A stretch of DNA of 64,000 nucleotides from Globodera rostochiensis (lineage: Eukaryota; Nematoda; Chromadorea; Rhabditida; Heteroderidae): positions 434,001 through 498,000 of the forward strand of contig JAEVLN010000030.1 in NCBI GenBank assembly GCA_018350325.1, written 5' to 3'. The notes under the pieces are model-generated. The model was given only the letters and a program-made list of their open reading frames with translations, was not told the DNA's origin and did not search any database. A program made the translations under genes and the position numbers. Below, in pieces: positions 45,295-57,000 of this stretch. Position 1 is the first letter of the stretch. Every line of letters starts with the position of its first letter.

Positions 45295-47820
45295 GTAAAA
45301 AATAAATTTAGTCTATATAGGACAATAAACTGACAAATGTAGAGTTTAAAGTTAGAATCAATTTCAAAAATTTACGCTTTGACAGAAAAATCAAATAATA
45401 TAACCTGTAAAATTGTCTTAATTATAAACTAATAAAGGAAGTGAAACTAATATCAATGACTAAATAACTAACTTTTAAAATTTATATGTGAAGAAATCAT
45501 TCTGAAATTTATAAATTACATGCCAAACACAGTATCCTAAAACGATCAGCACTTCACCAGTTAACCTTTTTTTAGCATAAAAAATATTCTTAAACGATTT
45601 ATAAAGTACCAGTTCTTGAAATAAACGACAATAAATATTTAATATAGTTTCTAAACAACTATTATAAACAATTGGTAAGGAAAATAATAAAATCTCCATT
45701 TTGGATGCCGAGCTTAGCCTTGTCAGAACAAGTAATGGATGCAGGCAGCATTCTAAAAACAGAATATGTGATAATACAAAGATAAATTTAAAAACTATAA
45801 AATAAATAAAGCAAAAAAATTAATTATAATTTTAATCAATTATGCATTCTCGATTAGTAAGATTTTTTAATTGGTTAATAAAACTTAATTGATTAATATT
45901 AAGGCCAATTGTGGACATTTATGCTGCTAAATCAGTTAAAAAAATAATTTACAAATTTTAATGCAAATATATAAAACACAAATGCTACTTACTGTTGATT
46001 GAATGATGTTGTGTTAAAATTGCATTTTAAATTATAGTTGCCCAAAAACATCAAAAAATCAAGTAACAAGTTAATTAATAATATATAATCAAACAGATTT
46101 ATAATCTTTTTAGAAATGTTTTAATAAAAATTATGAACAAAATTGCAATAAAAAAAGACAATAAATACACAAATAAGCCCCTAATTCATTCAATGCTAAT
46201 TGGATGCCCGCAAGCGCGCGACGCGGTAAACGACGAGGGAAGCGTTTTATGGGGATAGCGGGAGCGCTGTGTGGGAGGAGTCAATGGACCGCAGATGAGT
46301 GGCCAAGCGATTGGCAAACACAAAAATCTGTTAAATGTTTTAATAAAAATTAATAAAAAATAACTAAGCTAATAAATCTTATGAAATAATATTCGATCCA
46401 GAATAAAATAATAACATGGAACATAAAGTAAGGTAAGGAGGATTGGCATGAACACGAAAAATTATTATTAACACATAATTTTAAATATTTTAAATGGAAA
46501 AATCCCAAATAAAAACATTAAATCTTCAAATTTACGCGTGTTTACTTATTGTAAACAAATCAAAACAATTAACAATTTATATAGTTACCATGCCAATTTT
46601 ACCGTAATAAAAAATAAAAGCACGGCAATATACATGTAAGCATTGACAGATAACTAAGTTTAAAAAAGAAATTAACGAAAATAATGCAAACTTAATATGA
46701 TTAAAATATGATCTAACAGTAAAATATTATATAAAAAAATAATAAAATTTAAATCAGTCCATATAAAATCTAAATTTTAATAAGTCAGTTTTTCTTGTGT
46801 TTCAATACTTCAGCACGACGAGAATCATTATTATAATTTTCACCTACTAGTAAAATTAATAGATTTTTTGTTTAACATTACTATGGAATGTTTATGAATA
46901 AATTAAAAAATTGACGTTTTCATTGAAACATTCAATTTATATGTAAAATATAATAAATGTACTCCCTTAAACAAGGGCAAAATTCAGTATAAAGAAATTG
47001 AAATCATTGGGCGTAATTAATTAATACATAAAATAATTGCGAATTTTTTCCTGTGACCACCCCAAGACATAATACATAACATTATCGGGAATCGAGCAAT
47101 TTTAAATTAAAAAATTGACGTTTTCATTGAAACATTCAATTTATATGTAAAATATAATAAATGTACTCCCTTAAACAAGGGCAAAATTCAGTATAAAGAA
47201 ATTGAAATCATTGGGCGTAATTTATTAATACATAAAATAATTGCGAATTTTTTCCTGTGACCACCCCAAGACATAATACATAACATTATCGGGAATCGAG
47301 CAATTTTAAATTAAAAAATTGGTGAACAAACTTGAAAACATGCTATAAGAATTCGAAAGGTGTTGAATTTTTTAAAGAAAAAAAAACTCAAATAACTCTT
47401 TTCATGTTAAGTATTTGGCACAGCAATATACCTGTAGGCATTGACAGATAACTATTTGTAAGTTTAAAAAAGAAATTAACGAAAATAATGCAAAACTTTA
47501 AAAATAATCGAGATGCCAAAATATTTGGCGAACTAAAATGTTGTCGTTTTTAAAATTTAAACATTAAAAATTATCAAATTTATAAAAAGACAAACAATCA
47601 GGCCGACGCTCAGTTAATGTTGAGTGCTTTATGCTAGCATTAATAAAACAAACTTTTTTGATAAAAACATATTTAAAGCAAATATTTTTAAAGGTGAATT
47701 GGTTGAATAAATTTAAAGTCAATTCAAATTATTTATATACACAGAAAACACAAAATTTAAAAAACATAACAATATTGATTCCAATACTACTTATTTTATG
47801 TAAAATAAATTTTCTCGCAG

Positions 47821-47935
47821 GCGAAAAATCCAAAAGAAAAAAAGAAAAGTGTTTTTTAAGCTGTTCTCCTCTTCGACGGACAGTGAAGTTTCCAGCTCTG
47901 TGCAAAACCTTGAAATCAAACAGATGGACAGCTAA
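47821..47935 (+). CDS. C-terminal exon, basic then serine-rich tail (U2)
   Basis: Identical copy of the 40057 exon, with the same TCTCGCAG acceptor and TAA stop. Identity between copies is too high to test codon constraint. Confidence 0.45.
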
Positions 47936-49012
47936 TTCTTAACAAAATTATAAAAATATTTAATAAAGTAACTAACCTGGATTTTGGTTTATTTAATACT
48001 TTAATGACAAATAAAAGCAAAGACGGCTTGCGGTTGCACCAAGCTAAACTATTGAAAATTAATATAAGGAGTCTAAAAACAAAATTAATAAAATTATTTA
48101 AAATATTAAAACTTGCTTGCACTTTTGGCAATTTAAAATTGGTCAAAAGGGGTATATCTTATTAAAATAAAAGCTAACTTTTGATCGCCGGAGCACCTTT
48201 TTTGAAAGCCTTCGATCGTGCAAGTAATAAATCCAACCTAAATTTAATAAATAAATATATAAATCCTCAAAATAATAATAAATATTATAAGCAGCAAAAT
48301 AACACCAAAATAATATTCATAAACCTGGAATGCAAACTCTTTATCGAATGCAAAGTTTTCCGAGGGCCTTATTGCAAAGTTCTTATATTTATGAAAGCTT
48401 TGAAATAACAAAATATAGTAAACTATTATTCAAAACATTAAAAAAATGGTTTAAAAATATAATAAAAGGCACAAATTTCATCAACTAAGGAATTATAAAT
48501 TCCAGTATATTATAATTTAATTATGTACTCAATATAAATTTTTTTAATGGTATAAAAAATTAATAAAGTGAAATGCATCATTAAGTAAATGAATATATTG
48601 AGATTTATGAGTATATAATATTTAAACCTAGCATTTTCTAGTAAATTTTAAAAATACAAAAAATAAATAAAGTTTCCAAATAATTAAAATTTTAAAATAA
48701 TGTTAATTGAATATATTTATGCATTAAAAGAGAATGTGATATAAAAGTAGTTACAAAAAACATAACCTGCAGGCTAGCAGAAACCAACATGTAGACGACG
48801 CCTTAACTGAAAACCCTTAAAGTCAGCTTGGCTACAAAATTTTCTTTAAATTATTTTAAAGTAAACAAAAATATAGAATTTAAACGCAAAAAAACCACCT
48901 TTTTATAAACTTTGTTTAAATGTTTGTTAGGGTTAAATTTGCTGAGAGAAACTCGATAATACAATAATAAATTTAAATAAAATTGTGATTAAATAAGGTG
49001 TTTTTAAATAAG

Positions 49013-49389
49013 AAAATACCATGGAGATGAAGAAACCAATTCAGAAGCAAGTATCCTTTGACAATCAGCTGGTGCAAACTAGAGCCCGGTCGAGACGAGA
49101 TCTCGTCTCGAGGATCTCGAAAAATCTCGACGAGATTCTCGAAAAATCTCGACCTCGAGATCTCGCTCGACTAAAAATGAGATTCACGAGATTTTTCGAG
49201 ACCGAGATTTTTTCGAGAATCTCGACTCGAGATCTCGCTCGAAGGAAGCTCGAGATTCTCGATCTCGACCCAAACATTTTTCATAAAAACAGTGCCTTTT
49301 TTAAACAAAGATTGCCAATTTTTGAAAAATTTTGCCTTACCGGACCTCTCCTACTCCTAAAAAGCTTCAAAAACTTACCGCCTTTTTAA
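49013..49389 (+). pseudogene. C-terminal exon interrupted by hAT-like element (U2)
   Basis: The exon matches U1 up to base 49079 (NTMEMKKPIQKQVSFDNQLV), where the family A element enters. The frame continues into the transposon for about 100 more codons, reading arginine/leucine-rich repeats such as RARSRRDLVSRISKNLDE, and ends at 49389. The normal last residues (QTTQDSALEP) are displaced to beyond 49994. The copy either encodes a protein with a transposon-derived tail or is inactive. Confidence 0.5.
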
Positions 49390-49994
49390 AATTTTGGTTG
49401 CAAATCCCTTAACAAATTAGTCGAAAATTCAAAATTTTCTCGGCGGCGCCTATCGGCACCGCCGACCCCCCCCCCCCCATTCAAAAGTGAATAAAAATTC
49501 TCAAAAAGTGTTTGACAAATTAAAAATTAATTTCAAAATTTGAATTTTCCGGGCATTTTTGGGTCAGGATTTCCAGGTTTCGGACATTTTTTTGGGATCC
49601 GTCTACATCACTGAAGAGTTATAAATTATGTATGCGAAAATCTCATTTTTTTCGGTTCACTAAACTTACCAAGTGCAAAAATGGCTTTTAAAGACCAATT
49701 GAAAGACGGAAGCTACTATCGAAAAATCGTGCTAGAGAAAGCCTAAGCTTTTTCCTTGCGATTGGTTGAAAATTATTTTTTATCGATAAATAAAATAACT
49801 CCAAAAAATTTTCATCAAAAAATCTCGAATCTCGACTGTTCCGGCTCGAGATTTTTCGAGACCCGAGATTTTTCGAGAATCTCGACCTCGAGATCTCGCT
49901 CGACTAAAAATGAGATTCACGAGATTTTTCGAGACCGAGATTTTTTCGAGAATCTCGACTCGAGATCTCGCTCGAAGCTCAAGTCCGGGCTCTA
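49080..49994. mobile_element. hAT-like element family A (TCTCGA type), 915 bp
   Basis: Ends TAGAGCCCGG and CCGGGCTCTA with perfect 8-bp duplications GTGCAAAC at 49072-49079 and 49995-50002; U1 at 41330 has the single, empty site. Both subterminal regions are iterated GAGATTCTCGA / ATCTCGCTCGA. The centre holds the shared module with TTGGTTGCAAATCCCTTAACAAA, the GC-rich hairpin at 49441-49464 and a C homopolymer. There is no transposase. Confidence 0.9.
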
Positions 49995-52290
49995 GTGCAA
50001 ACAACGCAGGACTCGGCTTTGGAGCCCTAATCAACATTTGCACGGGTAGGTCAGTATAAAGGTACTTACGACTATGAATCGCACGGTGTAAAATAAATTG
50101 ATTAATTATATTATATTTAATAGTTGATAATTTAAATTAAATAATAATCATCTATGTAATGTAATAAATGTTGATATAAATTTTTAAAATATTATGTAAA
50201 ATATTTATCTGAAACAATTACCAACTCTTGAAATGAGGACTACTGCACTCACTGACAATTAGGGTGAGCAATAAAGAAAACGATAGTTCTGAAGACAAGC
50301 TCAAGGGAAATAAAATAAATTATAAAATCCCATATTAAACTTTAATTTAAAAAAATCCAAAAAAATATGTAAGATTATGAAAAGAAAAATGATTTTTTTT
50401 ATAAATTTATAATTTTAAAAGTAACTTAACAATCACTTAAAAGAAATTAAATTATAACAATATAGAGAAAGAAGAGTTAAAATTGAATAAATATCGGGTA
50501 CGAAAGTGTTAAATGTTAAATAAAAAAAATTTTAAAAATTTATTTACAAAATTTAAATATAAAAATACGATTTAAGAATACCACGCTTAAAATTAAAGAA
50601 AGTTAATCAAAATAATTTAAAAAGGGCTCAAGTTATCACTAACCAAAAAAAAATCAAAAATTATATTTAACTTTCAATCGTTGTAATTAAGTTAATAATG
50701 AGAATTAGATTTAAAAAATGTAAAAGACCAAGAAGTACAAAATTAAGAATCATTCATTTGTTTCAGCAAAATGTACTTTAAATCGATAAGGAGACAAGAT
50801 GTTTAGTAGCAAATTCTAAAATATTGAATTATAATTCTAACTTAAAGTTTTCAATTTAATATAAAAATTAATTAGATGAAAGGATCAAATAAGATAAATG
50901 GAAATGATTAAGGTCCAATAAATAAGTAATAATATTCTGTATGCAAAGACAATGGCCGGGATTGTAAGAGACAATATATTTTTAATTTATGCTTTTTTAT
51001 TAAATTTTTAGATTGTGACAATTACTGATGCTTGCACAACGCTGTTAAACATTCTTATAACAAAATTAAAGTTTTTTGTATAGAAAGAAAAATATTTTTT
51101 TAAATTAAATATTAATATCAAGCAAAAAAGTGCATTAGATGGAAAATCCGAAATTTAAAATATTTTAGTAGTATAAAAAACAGTAAAAACACCAATGTAA
51201 GTATGGTATGTCTCAAAAAATTATTATAAATGATAATGAAACAGATACTTATTATTGTCAATATGTATTTAAATAAATTAATTTCGTATTCTACGCCTCG
51301 CGGCAACGCCTGCTGGTTTGAGCAAATGGAAGACATAGAAAAATTTTCCTTTTTATAAAAATAGATTAGTATTTGCACATAAATACAATGGAAAAAGGAC
51401 AATTTAAAAATAATATCAATTTTAATAAACAAGAATGTTTGCGAAAAAATGATCTTTATTTCACTATTAAACCCTGGGGATTTGATCATAAATAATCCCA
51501 CAACATGTTGAAGATTGTGAACCTTGTGTTGCTGAATGACATCAGGCCCTAAATTGAAAATAATTTGGAATGAATGACAATTCAGGAATTTTGAAAATTT
51601 GGAAAAATTTTGTTGTCTTATAAGAAAAGCATCATCAATAATTTTGATGTTTAAAATTGATTTAATTCTTAATTTAATGTCCGAAAAATTCTCAAAAAAA
51701 CGTGGGAAACATTATGAAATCGTATCTATGAAAGCACTCACCGTGCCCCATATGGGCGTGAAACCGTAAGTCCGGTCAACCCAACCAAAAATAAAAAATT
51801 TCAACTTTCTCGGGTTTGGTGTCTTGTCTCAATCTCGGGTTTTTAGTCTCGAAAAATGCGTTGATTGCTAATTATTTAGAGCCCGGTTTAGGCACTAAAA
51901 AACTGAGTTATTTTGATCTTTTTGATGATAATTAATAATCTCTTTTTTCATTCATCAAATTTAGAGGAAAATCTTGAGAAGAATTGGCTCAGAGTATTAA
52001 TGCACGAATTCGCTGCTGATTAGGTCCATGTTGTTGAATGTGCAAACTCTGACGATGAAAATGTTGGCCGTCTGTGCCGAACTGCAGGGGGTTGATTCAA
52101 AAAAAAATAAATTTTAGGTGTGCTTTTTTATTGCATTTTTGTTAAGCAATCTTGGAGAAAAATGTTCGATTTTTAGTGGTGCATTTTTGGTTTTTATTTC
52201 AATTTTCTTAAAGAATTGTTTGCCAAAAAAATTTGATTTTAAAGAAGTATTTTTTATTGCATTTTTCTTAAATTTTATTTGAAAATTAGA

Positions 52291-52680
52291 TTTTTGGTAA
52301 ACTTTTTAAAATTTTTATATTCTTGTTGCCTAAAAAGTCGATATGCCGAAAAATTTTGAATTTTTGACTCAATTTGTTAAGAGATTTTCAACCAACATTT
52401 TAAAAATATGGCAATTTTTTGAAACATTTTAAGAATGGGAGGGGTCGGCGGTTTCAATTTAGACAAACTCGAAATTAGCGCAAGTATAATTTTTAAAGAA
52501 AATTTGAGCACTTTTTGTTGAAAGCCAATTGTTTTGTGAAATTGGTAACTAATTATAAAAAACAAATTACAGAAGCTCGTATCTCTCTATTTAATTTTAA
52601 TAGGAAATGGCAAATTTTCGCGCAAAATTCAAAAATTTTACTACCTCAAAAAAAAACTCCGAAAAAATACCACCAATGCC
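52291..52680. other. Unique DNA with an inverted copy of the shared element module
   Basis: On the minus strand GAAACCGCCGACCCCTCCC followed by GGTTGAAAATCTCTTAACAAA corresponds to the module seen in elements A and C. It may be the remains of another element truncated at the U2 boundary. The small opposing open frames here are incidental. Confidence 0.4.
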
Positions 52681-54042
52681 CGCTGCCCCACATAATGTCA
52701 AAGCCACGAAATGTCAAAGCCACGAAATGTCAACTCAGCCAAAAACCACGAAATGTCAAAAAAATAAATAAATTTTTAAGGGTATTCCGGAGCGTAAAAT
52801 CCGAATCTGACCTCCACTCATACCAATTTCGAATCCCTGACCCGAATTCGAAATTTTTTCGAAAAATCAAAAATGTTCAGGGCGTACGGACCGAATGTCG
52901 ACCGTCCGAATGTCGACCAAGCCAAAATCGGTCCGAATGTCGACCAGTTATAAAAATTCAAACTTTGTGTTGGCTTTAATTAGGTGTTAAGTTTTTTATG
53001 TTTTTCAAGGTGTCCTGACATTTCGCCCGGTAACGAAAAAACTGATGTTTCGGTACGCTCACATTTGGTCTAGGCGACATTTCGTCAAGTTTTTAAATGC
53101 ATGTTTTCTAGGGTAAAAGCATGCGTAGATCACGAATCCGAGCTCGAATTTTGCAAATCTCGAATCCTGAACTCGAACTCGAACACTCGGTCTCGACGGG
53201 GGAAATCGATTGGTAGTATTTATTCGGATCTGAAGGCGAGCGATGGCCGAAAAAGCCTAGCGAATCCTAAGCCAGGGTGGCTTAGGCCTAAGCCTAACGA
53301 ACTTTTTACCAAAAAGGTCCCCCTATAGTTTTACAAAATTTGAACTGGTTCAAAAACCGGTTTAAAGGTCGAGCCGCTAAAATTTTTGCTTATTCCATCG
53401 TTTTCACCACCTAAGAAACCATATAAATAATTTTGGTGTTTCTTGAACAATTTTAAGATCAAAATTAATTTTTAAAAATTTTGAGATATCGGACAAATGT
53501 CCGAGTTCGGGTCCGGGATTAGGAATTGGCTGAAAAGGAGGTTAGATTCAGATTCTACGCCCCCGAAAACCCCAAAAACTTTATTGTAGTCTGTATTCAA
53601 GCCAATTTACAATGGTTCGGTATTCGGACCGATTTTGGCTTGTTCGTATTCGGTTCGGTAGCCCGTTTATTTGTTTGTTTCTTCCCGTCAAAATTTTTGC
53701 TTACTCAAAATCCTTCTCAAAAAGCACGAATTCGGGTCCGGGATTCATAATTGGGCAAAATGAATGTTAGATTCGTATTCTATGGCCCAGAAAACCCCTA
53801 GAAAACCTGTTTTGAATTTTCGAAAAATGTTCGAATTCGGGTCAGGGGTTCGAAATTGGTATGAATGGAGGTCAGATTCGAATTCTACGCCCCGGAATAC
53901 CCTTAATAAAAAATTTTTATCGACTTTAAAAAAAAAATTTTTTTTTTTTGACATTTTGTGGTTTTTGGCTGAGTTGACATTTCGTGGCTTAGACATTTCG
54001 TGGCTTTGACATTTCGTGGCTTTGACATTATGTTGGCGCGCC
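52681..54042. mobile_element. Long-inverted-repeat (foldback) element, about 1.36 kb
   Basis: Arms of about 200 bp at each end are reverse complements, both containing tandem GCCACGAAATGTCAAA units and a TCGAATTCGGGTC-like stretch. It is flanked by CCAATGCC at 52673-52680 and 54043-54050, an 8-bp direct repeat. Termini are CGCTGCCCCACATAATG and, reversed, GGCGCGCCAACATAATG. The middle has iterated GAATGTCGACC and CTCGAACTCGAA motifs. No transposase frame is supported. The right end lies about 45 bases from the satellite array. Confidence 0.7.
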
Positions 54043-54094
54043 CCAATGCCGCGCAATTTTGTTATCTCCTTTTTTCAATTAAAATAATGGTCAT

Positions 54095-57000
54095 TTCATT
54101 ATTGCATTTCTGTTCATTTTCTAAAATGGTTTGCAGAATTTTTGAAATTTCAATTTGAATTAATGCATTTTCCAAAAAGCCTTTCAACGACCAAAAAGTT
54201 TTAAAAAGTTCGCGTTAATTTTTGAAAGAATTACATTTCTGTCTATTTTCTAAAATGGTTTGCAGAATTTTTGAAATTTCAATTTGAATTAATGCATTTT
54301 CCAAAAAGCCTTTCAAAGACCAAAAAGTTTTAAAAAGTTAGCGTTAATTTTTGAAAGAATTTGCATTTCTGTCTATTTTCTAAAATGGTTTGCAGAATTT
54401 TTGAAATTTCAATTTGAATTAATGCATTTTCCAAAAAGCCTTTCAACGACCAAAAAGTTTTAAAAAGTTAGCGTTAATTTTTGAAAGAATTTGCATTTCT
54501 GTTCCTTTTCTAAATTGGTTTGCAGAATTTTTGAAATTTCAATTTGAATTAATGCATTTTCCAAAAAGCCTTTCAAAGACCAAAAAGTTTTAAAAAGTTA
54601 GCGTTAATTTTTGAAAGAATTTGCATTTCTGTTCCTTTTCTAAAATGGTTTGCAGAATTTTTGAAATTTCAATTTGAATTAATGCATTTTCCAAAAAGCC
54701 TTTCAACGACCAAAAAGTTTTAAAAAGTTAGCGTTAATTTTTGAAAGAATTTGCATTTCTGTCTATTTTCTAAAATGGTTTGCAGAATTTTTGAACTTTC
54801 AATTTGAATTAATGCATTTTCCAAAAAGCCTTTCAACGACCAAAAAGTTTTAAAAAGATAGCGTTAATTTTTGAAAGAATTTGCATTTCTGTCTATTTTC
54901 TAAAATGGTTTGCAGAATTTTTGAAATTTCAATTTGAATTAATGCATTTTCCAAAAAGCCTTTCAACGACCAAAAAGTTTTAAAAAGTTAGCGTTAATTT
55001 TTGAAAGAATTTGCATTTCTGTCTATTTTCTAAAATGGTTTGCAGAATTTTTGAAATTTCAATTTGAATTAATGCATTTTCCAAAAAGCCTTTCAACGAC
55101 CAAAAAGTTTTAAAAAGTTAGCGTTAATTTTTGAAAGAATTTGCATTTCTGTCTATTTTCTAAAATGGTTTGCAGAATTTTTGAAATTTCAATTTGAATT
55201 AATGCATCTTCCAAAAAGCCTTTCAACGACCAAAAAGTTTTAAAAAGTTAGCGTTAATTTTTGAAAGAATTACATTTCTGTCTATTTTAAAAAATGGTTT
55301 GCAGAATTTTTGAAATTTCAATTTGAATTAATGCATCTTCCAAAAAGCCTTTCAACGACCAAAAAGTTTTAAAAAGTTAGCGTTAATTTTTGAAAGAATT
55401 TGCATTTCTGTCTATTTTCTAAAATGGTTTGCAGAATTTTTGAACTTTTAATTTGAATTAATGCATCTTCCAAAAAGCCTTTCAAAGACCAAAAAGTTTT
55501 AAAAAGTTAGCGTTAATTTTTGAAAGAATTTATTTCTGTCTATTTTCTAAAATGGTTTGCAGAATTTTTGAAATTTCAATTTGAATTAATGCATTTTCCA
55601 AAAAGCCTTTCAACGACCAAAAAGTTTTAAAAAGTTAGCGTTAATTTTTGAAAGAATTACATTTCTGTCTATTTTCTAAAATGGTTTGCAGAATTTTTGA
55701 ACTTTTAATTTGAATTAATGCATCTTCCAAAAAGCCTTTCAAAGACCAAAAAGTTTTAAAAGTTAGCGTTAATTTTTGAAAGAATTTATTTCTGTCTATT
55801 TTCTAAAATTGTTTGCAGAATTTTTGAACTTTCAATTTAAATTACTGCATTTTCCAAAAAGCCTTTCAACGACCAAAAAGTTTTAAAAAGTTAGCGTTAA
55901 TTTTTGAAAGAATTTACATTTCTGTCTATTTTCTAAAATGGTTTGCAGAATTTTTGAAATTTCAATTTGAATTAATGCATCTTCAAAAAAGCCTTTCAAA
56001 GACCAAAAAGTTTTAAAAAGTTAGCGTTAATTTTTGAAAGAATTTGCATTTCTGTTCCTTTTCTAAAATGGTTTGCAGAATTTTTGAAATTTCAATTTGA
56101 ATTAATGCATTTTCCAAAAAGCCTTTCAACGACCAAAAAGTTTTAAAAAGTTAGCGTTAATTTTTGAAAGAATTTGCATTTCTGTCTATTTTCTAAAATG
56201 GTTTGCAGAATTTTTGAACTTTCAATTTGAATTAATGCATTTTCCAAAAAGCCTTTCAACGACCAAAAAGTTTTAAAAAGATAGCGTTAATTTTTGAAAG
56301 AATTTGCATTTCTGTCTATTTTCTAAAATGGTTTGCAGAATTTTTGAAATTTCAATTTGAATTAATGCATTTTCCAAAAAGCCTTTCAACGACCAAAAAG
56401 TTTTAAAAAGTTAGCGTTAATTTTTGAAAGAATTTGCATTTCTGTCTATTTTCTAAAATGGTTTGCAGAATTTTTGAAATTTCAATTTGAATTAATGCAT
56501 TTTCCAAAAGCCTTTCAACGACCAAAAAGTTTTAAAAAGTTAGCGTTAATTTTGAAAGAATTTGCATTTCTGTCTATTTTCTAAAATGGTTTGCAGAATT
56601 TTTGAAATTTCAATTTGAATTAATGCATCTTCCAAAAAGCCTTTCAACGACCAAAAAGTTTTAAAAAGTTAGCGTTAATTTTTGAAAGAATTACATTTCT
56701 GTCTATTTTCTAAAATGGTTTGCAGAATTTTTGAAATTTCAATTTGAATTAATGCATTTTCCAAAAAGCCTTTCAACGACCAAAAAGTTTTAAAAAGTTA
56801 GCGTTAATTTTTGAAAGAATTTGCATTTCTGTCTATTTTCTAAAATGGTTTGCAGAATTTTTGAAATTTCAATTTGAATTAATGCATTTTCCAAAAAGCC
56901 TTTCAACGACCAAAAAGTTTTAAAAAGTTAGCGTTAATTTTTGAAAGAATTTGCATTTCTGTCTATTTTCTAAAATGGTTTGCAGAATTTTTGAAATTTC

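Larger units (their letters stand above)
44927..52290. repeat. Segmental duplication copy U2 (ancestral arrangement)
   Basis: Direct copy of 37163-43609, longer by the 915-bp family A insertion plus 8-bp duplication. It carries the same candidate exons, offset by 7764 before the insertion and 8681 after it: the caspase-like exon at 45200, the basic/serine tail at 47821 and the interrupted C-terminal exon at 49013. AT-rich filler between these holds nothing else I can support. Confidence 0.9.

Noticed and set aside
1..52000. Ciliate micronuclear (scrambled MDS/IES) DNA
   Set aside because: Short islands in AT-rich spacers and scrambled paralogy are suggestive, but borders look like GT-AG splice sites, no pointer repeats or telomeric motifs were seen, and the caspase signature favours an animal.
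53745..54056. Frames with repeated KATKCQSHEMSKPRNV-like peptides
   Set aside because: They are translations of the tandem GCCACGAAATGTCAAA units in the foldback element arms.
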